This document shows, in pieces, positions 1 to 10,865 of a stretch of DNA of 64,000 nucleotides. Origin of the DNA: Biomphalaria glabrata (lineage: Eukaryota > Mollusca > Gastropoda > Planorbidae); the NCBI RefSeq assembly GCF_947242115.1, contig NC_074716.1, positions 5,806,001-5,870,000 on the forward strand, written 5' to 3'. Under the pieces are notes generated by a model. That model did no database searches. It was not told where the DNA came from and saw nothing but the letters and a program-made list of their open reading frames with translations. The stretch's first letter is position 1, and every line of letters begins with the position of its first letter. The position numbers were made by a program, and so were the translations under genes.

Positions 1-346
1 GAAATGAAATATAAATTACTAACTTCATATATTGATTGGAATAAAGTCTGAAATTGGAATATCAAAAGAAGTATGAAGAAACGTCTTCAGGGTTGGAAAA
101 TTGGAAAACAAGTGCATTCAGTTATAACTACAATTTGACAAGGAAGTCCTTGCTATGATTGATGTAAAGAAGTAAAACAATGGAAGTAAATATTGCACAG
201 ATTGTTTCTATCAAACTTAATAGTTGACATTTCGTGTTTCCATTATTCTTTATATACAGGACAGATGGGCCTACTAGGGCCTACTATGGGTTAATGGAAA
301 TGCGAAAAATATGAATAGAACATTATATCATTTCCAAATTACTTAC

Positions 347-389
347 CAAAACTCAGCGCCACAATGGCGAGAACCAAGAAGAGCTTCAT
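347..389 (-). CDS. First coding exon (signal peptide) of a secreted-protein gene, partial
   Basis: Reading the minus strand from the ATG at 389, the exon encodes MKLFLVLAIVALSFG, a basic start followed by an uninterrupted hydrophobic core, as in a secretory signal peptide. It ends at 347 in a perfect GTAAGT donor (346-341), after the first base of a Gly codon, so the intron is phase 1. A TATA box lies about 40 bases upstream. The design (TATA box, short 5' UTR, signal peptide ended by a phase-1 intron) matches the next minus-strand gene at 3476-6688. No acceptor giving an open continuation was found between 1 and 340, so the mature protein is probably encoded beyond the left edge. Its function cannot be stated. 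The exon is inferred from signals only, but all of them agree. Confidence 0.62.
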
Positions 390-425
390 CTTCAAGGGTT
401 GATAGGAGAGTCTACCAACACACGG

Positions 426-433
426 TTTATATA
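426..433 (-). promoter_or_regulatory. TATA box of the secreted-protein gene starting at 389
   Basis: TATATAAA on the minus strand, 37 bases upstream of the ATG. That fits a transcription start near 400 and a very short leader. Confidence 0.55.
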
Positions 434-879
434 TACACTTTGTAAGTGTTAGGTTTAAGAATCAAGTTTGTTACATCATATTTGCACATATCGTTTCATT
501 ATGTCTCTAGAGCAGTTGAATAAACAAATCTAACTCTCCCGCATCACGATAGTGTTGAAACAGCTTGGTCAGGTCATACTTTATTAATTGCATACCTGAT
601 ATTGTGTTATTGCTTACTTGACGCAATACGATTTTCATCTATAAAATAATCAACGCCTTTAAAAAAACATCGACAACAAAACGTCATTGCTATTTTTAAA
701 CTAATCTTGCTTAAAATTATCATTAAGATATTATGAAAGAAAACTATCTGGAGAGCTCCCTGATTTGGAAACCACTGTGTAGTTCATCTCATATATTGGT
801 CTAGCCATCTGAACGCTCCAACATAAAGATGAGAACGAATAAGAAGAAGAAGACAAATTATAATATCAAATGTCTTAAA

Positions 880-992
880 GTTTTTTCTCTGACAATTCCA
901 GGATCTAGATCGGTTAGATATTTTGTAGTCCCATCAATAGAGTCCACTGATGAATTTTTAAATGATGTGGCAGGTCTTCAGCGGAAACGAAA
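880..992 (+). repeat. Dispersed repeat R1, also at about 15553-15650
   Basis: The stretch from the CCAGGATC motif through GATGTGGCAGGTCT recurs, diverged, at 15553-15650, where the shared pieces are CCAGGATCGAG, TTCCACCGAGGAATTTTC and GTGATGTGGCAGGTCTGCAG. Two copies in the same order show a mobile repeat. The class is unknown; both copies are weakly open, so a transposon-coding origin is possible. Confidence 0.5.
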
Positions 993-1429
993 ATCTCTAA
1001 CTATGGTTGGTTGAAATGTCTTTGAGGTCAAATTTGCACCAATACTTTATGCTGATGTCGATGATAATAGCAGAATTCTGTCATTTGTCTTGTGTTGGGT
1101 GTCCCGTTACTGTTGAGCTGGTTCATTTTGTTAAATGTGAATCTATCAAACACCAGTTATTAAGAGCGAAATATTCGCTTTGTCAAAGTTTGGTCAGCTG
1201 TGTTAAGTAGTAATTTTGTTAAGAAGTAATTTTGTTACCTACCAAAAACGTTGTCATTGAGAGCGCAAACAAATATTCTGTTCTCAAACTGTTTTTGAAA
1301 GTGCTGCTCTTCTAAAAGTTCTGCACTGTCTTGTTACTATCCACTTGTCAACGATACGATGAAGGGACATGAGTCCATCATAGCTCATCATAGTTTGCTC
1401 TGTCCTAAACTTGCTAAGAGGCAAAAACA

Positions 1430-1520
1430 GCTTGGCTACCTATCTAGGGGGCTTGAATTCAAATCCAGACTCGAGGTGAGTTGAGTTTGCCGGCCTTAGG
1501 TAACTAGGCGAAGTGAATAA
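1430..1520 (+). mobile_element. SINE-B head fragment (tRNA-like)
   Basis: CTTGGCTACCTATCTAGG followed by a degenerate B-box-like TTCAAATCC matches the reverse complement of 13170-13250. Only the head is kept. Confidence 0.45.
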
Positions 1521-1954
1521 ATAAAATCAGACAATTCATTAAAAACATATCTATATCTTTATTGAAATGAAACAATATGTTTTCGACACGTTCTGTATTT
1601 CTAATTGAAGATGACCGTAAGCCTAGATCTTTCCAATCCAAGCTGATAGGTTGATCTTCTGTTTCTTTTTTCGTTTGTCTTTTGATGCACCAAACTCGAA
1701 ATAACGACATTTTCACCAAAAGGTCTTCTAACATAATAACGTCTCGACTTTTTCCACCAAAAGGTCTTCTAACATTGGTTGCCAAACAAGTAAATCTAAA
1801 CTTTGGTTTCTAACCTTGAATCATGGTAAAAACTTAGAGAGTGTTTAGCTTGACATAGGCCTACAGGACAACAGGCCTACCTACAGGATGGTAGAGCAAT
1901 AGAGCTTTGATGTTTGAGAGTTGATCCAAGTTTTCTTTTCTCAAAATAAGGTTT

Positions 1955-2035
1955 TAATCAAATGAGAGGCCCCCCACCAAGAGGAAGCCCCAGGCGGCTG
2001 CCTTGTTTGTTTATGCTAAAGGCCGGCCCTGAGCG
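1955..2035 (-). mobile_element. hAT-type MITE terminal fragment
   Basis: It ends in AGGCCGGCCCTG and carries GAGGCCCCCC and AGGAAGCCCC blocks, as seen at the ends of the complete element 57156-57608. The other end is missing. Confidence 0.4.
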
Positions 2036-2394
2036 CACTAAGCTTACTTGACTGATGAAAGATGCGCTAAAAAAACAACTAACAATGCTAGGGATATTCC
2101 TTACAAAAGAGATAGAGAATTTCATTTGAGTCCTAACGGTAATTCTGAAACAATGCAGCTTTCTGATAAGTAAACTTAAAGATGACACATGATTGTTACT
2201 CTTCTTTGAAATGTTTTATTATTGTTGTCATTGTGTAACTAAGAACAGCATTGTGTCACTGGCCTTTATATATTTTGTCATCGGAAAAATAAAAATTAAT
2301 ACTGTACAGACAATATAAGTCGATGGTGGATTCGAACTTTTGTTTTGTTTGGTTAATGTGAATACACCATATTTTCTTTTTTCAGAACTTTGGT

Positions 2395-2455
2395 ACTCAG
2401 TGCTCAGTAGTACGCAGTGCTCAGTAGTACTCAATGCTCAGTAGTACTCATTGGT
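2395..2455. repeat. Short tandem repeat of about 20 bp
   Basis: Three imperfect copies of a unit containing GTGCTCAGTAGTAC. Confidence 0.6.
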
Positions 2456-2997
2456 GCCTTTTTTATGGGGAGATGTGTGCAGAAAAGCACTCTCGGGGGG
2501 GGGGGGGTAGCAAAACGTTACAAAAAACACCTTTCAGAGTTCCCTCAATGAGTGTAAGATGGATTACTACTTACATATTACTTACATACCTAGGTCCAAA
2601 CAGAAGTTTTACTCTGCTTTGGAATTTGCCAAAGATTTTTTTTTTAGTCTTACGGCAATATGCAGTTTTCTGTGCGAGTGTGTGTTTGCCGCAGAGAGAT
2701 GCATTTGTAATGTTAATGTCAATTTTAAAATTCTCATAGCTTACAGAAAAATAAAATATGTGCATTGTGGGTTTGTCTTACTACATGTTTACAGCTGATG
2801 TAGTTGCCTAATAAAACAACGTTTTAAGCTAGTCTTTGATATTTTTGTTTACATTTTCGTGTAGATTCTCCACATAGCTCGCGTCTAGCATTAATAAAAG
2901 GGAAATAATTATGTTATTAACTTTTGCCTGTATGTCGCATACACGATTATCTTATCTTACTATATATTACTACTCCCTACGCTTCTCCGTGTTAGTA

Positions 2998-3260
2998 AGT
3001 AAAGTTCCCCCTTTAGACCTTGTGGTTTATAGTTTAAATGCAGGTGATGTAAAAGTCATCTGTTTCTGTGGCCTACGGTTAACGAGGGTATCTTGTGGCC
3101 AGCACAACGACCGACTGTCTGTACTTTTCCCCAACTAATGTCAGGGACCCATTAAAGCTGGGTAGACTTAGAGGCGCCCAAAGATCCCGAACTTAAAAAT
3201 CACAGTCTTCACCAGGATTGGAACCCGCGACCTGAAACACTTCACCGCTCAGCGGTGTAT
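2998..3260 (-). mobile_element. SINE-A (tRNA-derived), near full length
   Basis: Read on the minus strand it has a tRNA-like head (GCTGAGCGGTGAAG, then a B-box-like GGTTCCAATCC), then the family body (CTTCACC/GTGAAGACTG junction, CATTAG, TTGGGGAAAAGT, GGCCAGCACAACGACC), and ends at the CCTTTAGACCTTG tail. The same layout recurs at about ten places in the window. Confidence 0.8.
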
Positions 3261-3414
3261 TATTTAGTAATTATTAGTATACTTGCAAAATGATATAAAC
3301 TTTGGTTAAGCAATGAAGTAAATAACTGTATAGCTGTTTTTAAACTCAAAAATATTTAAACATGTTTTCCAAATCAGTTATTTTACAAAGCCAACAAGAA
3401 CATATTTCATATGA

Positions 3415-3420
3415 TTTATT
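3415..3420 (-). terminator. Polyadenylation signal of the proline-rich protein gene
   Basis: AATAAA on the minus strand, about 55 bases past the stop codon at 3476-3478. Another AATAAA overlaps the stop itself, so cleavage position could vary. Confidence 0.55.
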
Positions 3421-3475
3421 TCATTCAAATCATCATCTGTAACACAAATCGTAGTACTGTTTCTTTGTGTCTTGT

Positions 3476-6400
3476 TTATTCTGATTGAGTCTCAGGGCGT
3501 CCTTCTTCTGCAGATTCATTGCCTCGGTCGTTGCCTTCTTGTACGATTCTTTCAGGCTCTCGCGTGAAACCAGAGTTACCTCTAGAGGGCGCTCTACGAC
3601 GTCCGAATCGAGGAGGTGGTGGGGGGTATCTTTGTCCGCCTGGTGGTGGAGGAGGTGGATATCTCTGAAAACCTGACCCCGAAGGTGGAGGCGATTGTAG
3701 TGGAAGCCTTTGGCCGTTTGGTGGAGGTGGTGGAGGCTGTTGGCCATTTGGTGGAGGTGGTGGAGGTTGCTGGCCGTTTGGTGGAGGTGGTGGAGGTTGC
3801 TGGCCGTTTGGTGGAGGAAATGGAAATCCTAATGGAGCAGTACCATTAAGAAGAAGAAGGAATGAGGAGTTGAATAAATCTGTTCCGTTGAGTGCACCTG
3901 GTGGAGGGGGAGGTGGTGGATATAATCCGCCGTTGTTACTAGGTGGAGGGGGAGGTGGTGGATATAATCCACCGTTGTTACTTGGTGGAGGGAGAGGTGG
4001 CAGTAAGAGACCGGTAGGAAGAGAAACGTTTGGAGGGATGAACAGTGAAGAGATGTTTCCGGTAGAAAAGTTTCCAGGGAATGGGAAAATAAATTGACGT
4101 TTTCTTAGAGGCGGTGGTGGAGATGGCGGGCTACCAGTAGGCGGGGGTAGTGAACCTCCGGTGGGTGGTGGCGGTGGACTTCCGGTAGGTGGAGGTGGTG
4201 GACTTCCGGTAGGTGGAGGTGGGGAGAAAAGTTCTCGTTTTGCGAATGCAGGTGTAGTTGGAGGTGGTGGAAGGTCACCTGTTGGTGGTGGAAGACGGCC
4301 ACCTGGGGGTGGAAGACGGCCACCTGGTGGTGGAAGACGGCCACCTAGTGGTGGAGGCGGTGGACTTCCGGTAGGTGGAGGTGGTGGACTTCCGGTAGGT
4401 GGAGGTGGTGGACTTCCGGTTGGTGGAGGTTGAGAGAAAAGTTGTCGTTTCGCTAATGCAGGTGTAGTTGGAGGTGGTGGAAGGTCACCAGTTGGTGGTG
4501 GAAGACGGCCACCTGGGGGTGGAAGACGACCACCTGGTGGTGGAAGACGGCCACCTAGTGGTGGAGGCGGTGGACTTCCGGTAGGTGGAGGTGGTGGACT
4601 TCCGGTAGGTGGAGGTGGTGGACTTCCGGTTGGTGGAGGTGGGGAGAAAAGTTCTCGTTTTGCGAATGCAGGTGTAGTTGGAGGTGGTGGAAGGTCACCT
4701 GTTGGTGGTGGAAGACGGCCACCTGGGGGTGGAAGACGGCCACCTGGTGGTGGAAGACGGCCACCTAGTGGTGGAGGCGGTGGACTTCCGGTAGGTGGAG
4801 GTGGTGGACTTCCGGTAGGTGGAGGTGGTGGACTTCCAGTAGGTGGAGGTGGAGAGAAAAGTTGTCGTTTCGCTAATGCAGGTGTAGTTGGAGGTGGTGG
4901 AAGGTCACCAGTTGGTGGTGGAAGACGGCCACCTGGGGGTGGAAGACGTCCACCTGGTGGTGGAAGACGGCCACCTAGTGGTGGAGGCGGTGGACTTCCG
5001 GTAGGTGGAGGTGGTGGACTTCCGGTAGGTGGAGGTGGAGGACTTCCGGTAGGTGGCGGTGGAGAGAAAAGTTGTCGTTTCGCTAATGCAGGCGTAGTTG
5101 GAGGTGGTGGAAGGTCACCTGTTGGTGGTGGAAGTCGTCCACCTGGAGGTGGAAGGCCACCTGGTGGTGGACTTCCTGTAGGTGGAGGTAATGAGCTTCC
5201 TGTAGGAGGTGGAAAACGACCTGTAGACACAATGAATGACATATATACTTTCAAGCTGATCATATCATCATCTCATTTGTAGCTTATCAGAAACAATGAT
5301 ATTTTTATAAGGCAACATTAGTTGTTTTTTAGTCCAGTTTTTTTTAATATTCTGAATCTAGATACCTTTTATTTGAACAGAATGCAATAAAAAAAAAATA
5401 ATTTTGAGTTGAATTTTGCTGATATGGTTTTCATTCCACTCGCAAAGGTCGCTTAATTAAAATCTTATTATATACAATATCTTGCTGATATGGTTTTTAT
5501 TGTTATCTTATACAATACAGACGTTACTTCAAAAAAAGAAGATGATTATGTCCTACGCGTCATGCATCTGGTCATGCATGTTAACCGAATTGTTAGTCAA
5601 CTTGATAAAGTTACTTAATTGGTAGGCCTACCATCCTCATTATGCCTCTGAAGAAGTCAATAGATCTATCTCTGGTTAAGCCAAAAGGAGTGCTTCTTCT
5701 AAACTGGCCACCACAAAGAACAAACCTATGTATTAGTTCAATCTAAGTTTCATAAATTGAATACATTCTCGATGTCAAGGACGCAAAGCCAAATTTTAAA
5801 TATTACCAACCAAATTAAAAATTGATTCTGCAGTGCTAAAGATGTGCACAAAATTTATCATATAATTTAAAAAAAACAACGCTTATATACATTTCATTTA
5901 TTATGACCAATGTATACATCAAATTGCTAATTATTTATGGTATATGATAATCACTAATACCGACGAAAAAAAAAAGATGCAAACATTCATTTTAATGCCA
6001 AATATAGTATTCTTGGTCGACTCTATTCGATTAACATGCGTTTTTTATTACGATAGTGTCCGAAAGTTATTATATTTATTTCATCATAAACCAAACATTA
6101 AGTGCTCACCGGTTTAACTGTTTCAGATTATTTGCATTGTTAATATAAAAAAATTGCATTATTATCTCAGCATGTATCAATGTTATCGTATAAAATACAG
6201 GTGGTGCCAATTTGAATAAAACTAAAATAGACCAACAGCGGACAAAGGCTTGATGTTGCAAAATATGGAAGTCGCAAATGGATTTGTTTGATCATGTCAA
6301 ATACTTCACTCAACATTATCTTCATAGTCGATGACAACGCCTATCTTCGAGTCCTAAGATTAATGAGAAATGCAGTATTTCCCGTAGCTACTCAGCCCTA

Positions 6401-6688
6401 GCTCTGACCTACATATTTTGCCACATCCAGCACAGACAAAGCCATTTTCCGCAAAAGGTCAATTTTAAGGCAGGAGGCAGTGCAGTATATACATTGCATA
6501 TACATATTATTGACATATAATTACACATTTAACAAGCTGTTCTATCATGTGTAGGAACAATTGAACACACGAAGCAATTACTTAATGCTAGAAGAATAGT
6601 AATATGTAAATGTCTAGGTGTTATAATTACCATTCAAAGCAAGTGACTGGCCTAAAAAGACCACGAACAAGAGGACAGCGACCTTCAT
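3476..6688 (-). CDS. Secreted proline-rich repeat protein, two exons, 600 residues
   Basis: Exon 1 (6688-6631) encodes the signal peptide MKVAVLLFVVFLGQSLA plus LN and ends in a phase-1 GTAATT donor. Exon 2 (5220-3476) follows a TTGTGTCTACAG acceptor; the split Gly codon joins in frame, giving 600 residues. After the signal peptide the chain is mostly PPPTGS, PPPPPTGS and PPPGGR motifs, including five near-identical 70-residue blocks, then a Gly/Asn-Pro region (SNNGGLYPPPP, PNGQQPPPPP) and a charged, proline-poor tail ending ETQSE. Each block carries AKRQ or AKRE, a sixth site is RKRQ, and RFGRRR lies about 40 residues from the end; these look like prohormone-convertase sites, one with an amidation signal. 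No cysteine-rich fold or enzyme domain is visible. It could be a mucus, shell or adhesive matrix protein, or a precursor of proline-rich peptides. I know no named family. The 1.4-kb intron holds a LINE tail at 5505-5600. Confidence 0.85.
4110..5140 (-). repeat. 210-bp coding tandem repeat inside the proline-rich gene
   Basis: Five copies of a 210-bp (70-residue) unit. Marker motifs such as the AKR codons recur near 4234, 4444, 4654, 4864 and 5074. Copies alternate between an ALAKRQ and an AFAKRE version, which points to duplication of a two-unit block. The unit length is a multiple of three, so copy number can change without breaking the frame. Confidence 0.85.
5505..5600 (-). mobile_element. 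LINE-J 3' end fragment
   Basis: Matches the 3' end of the LINE at 28050-28510: ACAGACGTTACTTC, AGAAGATGATTATGTCC, then CGCGTCATGCAT. It lies in the intron of the proline-rich gene. Confidence 0.7.
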
Positions 6689-6742
6689 CTTGACTCACTG
6701 GGTCAGTCAAGTGGATTGAAGAAACCACAGCCAGGAGTGCTG

Positions 6743-6750
6743 GTTTTATA
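6743..6750 (-). promoter_or_regulatory. TATA box of the proline-rich protein gene
   Basis: TATAAAAC on the minus strand, 55 bases upstream of the ATG at 6688. Confidence 0.6.
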
Positions 6751-6759
6751 GTAGTTCAT

Positions 6760-7144
6760 GTTTGACTATCATCATTGCAGTTTTGTCTACAACCACATCC
6801 ATTGACGTCAATGTATGGTGTCTAGCATTACATAAAACAGTCGCTGATCAAACATGGTTCTTAACGCGGTCACCATAGACATGTTTTTACAGTTCAGTGC
6901 TGGTGTTCATTTCATTTGCTCAGTCTGTTTAACCTAACTAGTGACACTTTTTACTATTATACGCTACGCTATATTTAATTAACTCTAGTTCTACGACGAG
7001 ATTATATTTTCCATCTTGGGAACAAAAAAGGGTCATTGTTTTAAAACTAATTCCGAGTTTGAATGTTCCATAGTTTTAGGTCTAAATACAAGTAAAATTA
7101 TTATAAAATCAGTTAACTCCATTATAAACCTTTTTGAAATTAAG
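6760..7144. other. Upstream flank of the proline-rich gene
   Basis: AT-rich sequence; no exon or repeat recognised. Confidence 0.5.
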
Positions 7145-7545
7145 AGATGACTTAAAAGAGATGAATTAAAAGAGATGACTAAAAGACATGAACTAAAAGA
7201 GATGACCTAAAAGACATGAACTAAAAGAGATGACTAAAAGAGATGACCTAAAAGAGATGACCTAAAAGAGATGACCTAAAATGCATGAACTAAAAGAAAT
7301 GACTTAAAAGAGATGACTTAAAAGACATGACCTTTAAAGACATGACATAAAAGACATGACCTAAAAGAGATGACCTAAAATACATGAACTAAAAGAAATG
7401 ACTTAAAAGAGATGACTTAAAAGACATGACCTAAAAGACATGACCTAAATGACATGACCTAAAAGAGATGACCTAAAAGACATGAACTAAAAGACATGAC
7501 CTAAAAGAAATGACTTAAAAGATGACCTAAAAATATGATTGTCAT
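7145..7545. repeat. 14-bp minisatellite array
   Basis: About 28 imperfect copies of GATGACCTAAAAGA and variants (GACATGAACTAAAA). A short detached block of the same unit lies at 7615-7672, after about 70 bp of unrelated sequence. Confidence 0.9.
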
Positions 7546-7689
7546 AGTCTCGGTTGACATTGCCTGTTATATTTTCACCTTGGGTCATGAGAGGAAAAGA
7601 CACGTGAAAAACCTGATGTTAAAAGAGGATGACTAAAAGACATGAACTAAAAGAGATGACCTAAAAGGTTGTCATGGCCAGGGGTGTCA

Positions 7690-8420
7690 ATGGGGTTAAG
7701 CTCCCATTGTCTATAAAGTACTCCTAATGGCATGCGTCTCAAATAGCCTCTGACAACTAAGTCCAGCACCTGGCCTGCTCGTGTGGCTTAGATATTAAGC
7801 CCGGCGAAACTGCTCTTACTAACAGGTGAAGGGGTGAAGGCGGATACCTGGCGCCACAAAACCGGGAGCTTCGGGCAGATGGAGCTCGTCAGCCTAGTAA
7901 GGAAGTTCATCTAGGAGAGGGGTACTCTGACTTCAAACCCCCGCTGCCTTGCGGTACTGAGGCTTCAGGAGACAACCTCGAGGAGAAATCAGGAGTGAAG
8001 CCCCTTAGGCGTTGGGAGTATCATCTACGAAATTCCCTCCGGCAGCTTCTGCAACTGAGTTGGTGCCAAATGTAATGCGATGCGTTCCTTTGGATCACAT
8101 CAGCAAGGTCGAGAGAGGGATCATGACGCATGGGCCACCCATGACCCCTTTATCCAAGGCCCAGGAATGCGCCCCGGAGAGGAAACTCTGGTGCTGCTGC
8201 AAAGCGGCTAAAACAACACGGGAGACAACAGTTACGGGTTATAAGTCCAACTTGATTGGCGTAATGTATGGACGCCACGGGTTGTCTCTGACGGTGGGAG
8301 AGGTCTTCGCGCCTCACTGATCAGCTACCGCCCGCCTCAACCTGGGTAGCCCCATGTCAGTTAGGTGCTGATCCGCCACAGCCTGCCTGCTCTAATGGGT
8401 GCTTAGAGCTTAGTTTAAAA
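7690..8420 (+). mobile_element. GC-rich dispersed repeat R2, probably a non-LTR element 5' region
   Basis: The segment 7725-7815 (CCTAATGGCATGCGTCTCAA, then GATATTAAGCCCGGCG) recurs diverged at 22135-22230. Base composition is much richer in GC than the flanks and drops abruptly near 8420. An open frame at 8012-8320 is probably part of the element and matches no host family I know. Confidence 0.5.
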
Positions 8421-8616
8421 CGACAAGTAGACTGGAAACTTGCACCAAGCAACATAAAAGAGGAAGTAACAATGACTTAATTGACTGTTAGTCAGTTGTA
8501 ACTTTTGAGCAGTCGAAGACGGTAGTAACTTGAAGTCTTTTGAGACGGTACACGTATTTCTGATAGTTGTTTTCTGTACTTAGAGCTGGAGACGTATTAT
8601 TGACGTATTATTATTA

Positions 8617-8725
8617 TTAACTATGCCAAGTCGTTGGTTTCCCTGGCACCCATTCCATGCTCTAATAGCCCTAAGGAAGAAGGAGCTTTTGTACACATTT
8701 GTCCTAGAATATAATCATACAAAAG
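8617..8725 (-). mobile_element. LINE-J C-terminal fragment
   Basis: Matches 28165-28260: GTCGTTGGTTTCCCTGGC, CATTCCATGCTCTAATAG, GGAAGAAGGAG. Confidence 0.7.
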
Positions 8726-8853
8726 TTTAACATATCTTTTTCATTTTAATTCACAGACTAATGTAAGCGAGAGCCTACTCCAACTCATTGCAGCCTTTGA
8801 AAGGCAGATAATATCTCTATACTTTGAACATGATTTTATTTCACAATTTAAAA

Positions 8854-8934
8854 TTAACTCTTTCTCTCCTAACTGACGATACCAACGTTGATTTCACCAG
8901 AATTTGGTAAATAATTACGGAGAGAAAGAGTTAA
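8854..8934. mobile_element. MITE-T, short form (81 bp, TTAA-flanked)
   Basis: Inverted ends CTCTTTCTCTCC and GGAGAGAAAGAG are flanked by TTAA on both sides. The same 81-bp length is found at 25527-25607 in opposite orientation; 253-258-bp forms lie at 17007, 51110 and 56713. A TTAA duplication is typical of piggyBac-type insertion, though the ends do not begin with the usual CCC. Confidence 0.85.
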
Positions 8935-9239
8935 AGCTGTTGAAGATTTGAAATAGGCTGTGAATGCTCTCTTTTTTCTTTTCTTGTACATAAACACACA
9001 TAGACATATGGTGTACTAAAAGGTATTGAAAATAAATAAACAGATTTGTTTAAATTATGAAATGATTGATTATAATTGTTTACTTTATTTTAAGAATCAA
9101 ATATTTTTTATTTTTCTGTTTAATTTTCATCCCAGTACACTTATATGGCACAAAGATTTCATTTGTTTAAGCCATGCTTTGATTTTACGATTACTTGCTA
9201 CGCGCATCCGTGTCTCTGTCTAATCGTTCAATGTGATTA

Positions 9240-9408
9240 GAGACTTAAACACTGTGCTATAAAGAGCATGGAATGGGTTGCCTGTGCCAGCCAGGAAAAC
9301 CAGTGACTTGGAAGAATTTAAGTCATTGGTTAACATGCATGACTAAATGCATAACGCGTAGGACCAAATCATCTTCTTATTTGAGGTATAAGAATAAGAT
9401 AAGACAAG
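9240..9408 (+). mobile_element. LINE-J 3' end
   Basis: GAGCATGGAATGGGTTGCCTG, the C-terminal coding end, runs into ATGCATGACTAAATGCAT and an AAGATAAGA tail. This is the same family as 28050-28510, here on the plus strand. Confidence 0.75.
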
Positions 9409-9699
9409 ACATGCACCGATTTGATTCCCATTTCTGTAATTTATCTTTTTAAAAGTTACAATTATCTTGTGTTGTTTTTATTGTCCTATATATCATGCAA
9501 TCATCTGCAAATTATCTTTTGTCCCTGAGATAATGCGAGTAGTTAGGCCATTAATGTACTTTGCAAAAATGAGTGGGTTTAAGACTGTTCCTTGGGGCAC
9601 ACTTTAATTACTTTATGGGATTGATTTAGATTTATTTATTATTACAGTTTGTTATAAGGAAATCCTGAATTGATTGATGTAATAGACAAATACATTCTC

Positions 9700-9955
9700 C
9701 GTTTTCAGACCTTGCAATTTATGGGGCAGATGATGTTAAGGTAATCTATTTTCATAGCCAACGGAAAACGAGCAGGGTGTCACGTGGCCAGCAAAACGAC
9801 TAACCTCCTGTACTTTCCACAACTATTGTCAGGTACCCGAGTTGGGTGAACTCAGGGGCTCCCTAAAAATACCGAAATTAAAAATCCCAGTCTTCACCGA
9901 GATTCCACGACCCCAGGTTTGGAAGCCAAGCTCTTAACTACTCAGCCACCGCGCC
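9700..9955 (-). mobile_element. SINE-A, full length
   Basis: Family body and tail with the tRNA-like head at the right end (CAGCCACCGCGCC at 9942-9954), read on the minus strand. Confidence 0.8.
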
Positions 9956-10865
9956 CCCAAATTGACCAATAATGCCAAAATATTTTTTTTACGCAAGCTA
10001 TGATTGTGAACAGTCAAATTTCTTAGTTAAACCGATACGCTAGGTAAGGTCACCGGTGTAGAAGTTGAAAGCGTTATGGAGTCAATGTTTTTCTGTAAGC
10101 TCAAAAGAGGAAGGGAGCAATGCGATGTGGGACATCAGCTTTCACAGCCAGCAACGTCAAGAAAAACTGTAAGCTCAAAGAAAGGAGCTTAAACGAAACA
10201 CAAAAATTTACATAAATTGAAGTCTAAAAATGTGGCAAACTTATAAATATATAGGTCGCTGGTGCATTGGCCCTCATGATGCTTACACAAAGCCATTGAC
10301 CATATTTAAAACATAAACTTTTAATATAAAAATCATTTTAAACATATTCCCCCTACCCTGTATCGAAAACTCTCACCTCTAAAGCTTTATATACATACAC
10401 AAACATAATTTGTATGCTTATTGGTACTTGAAGTCTAAAACTGTTTTAATGATCCCCTTGGAGGTTAGTTGTGGGACAGTTTAGGAATCAGCAAGTATTT
10501 TTCAGAATTCAAATCTGTGCAGTTTTCAAAGAAATTATGTTTGTACTTGTAGCTTACACCAGCCTTTCTTTTCATTGCTTTCTTTTCTTTGTTTGTACAC
10601 TGCTCTTCTTTTGCCTAACCTCTTGACCTTCTTAACACCCCAGTCCATTCTCCAAGTTACCATAAAACAAATATTTGCCATATTAAAACAGACGTATTGG
10701 GAAAACAGTGTCGACGGGATAGATATTAAGGACTATATCTCCAATAACAATCAATCAACATTGCGCATTTTTAGGCCTGTTGGGTAAATATGGCTCAAGC
10801 TCCAGATAGCTAATCCTCGTCTATCCTGTAATTGTATTTATGACACAGAAACTAAAATAAAGGCT
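9956..10865. other. Gene-free AT-rich stretch
   Basis: No exon, repeat or RNA gene recognised. Confidence 0.5.

Larger units (their letters stand above)
434..2997. other. Intergenic stretch with repeat debris
   Basis: It holds four small repeat pieces, listed separately (880-992, 1430-1520, 1955-2035, 2395-2455). The remainder is AT-rich sequence with no supported exon. The short open frames here lack coding character. Confidence 0.6.

Noticed and set aside
829-1014. 61-codon open frame
   Set aside because: Overlaps repeat R1 and has no splice or promoter support.
3616-4764. Gly/Val-rich plus-strand and His-rich minus-strand frames
   Set aside because: Shadows of the proline-rich exon in other frames.
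8012-8320. 102-codon open frame
   Set aside because: Lies within repeat R2; no recognisable family and no splice or promoter support.
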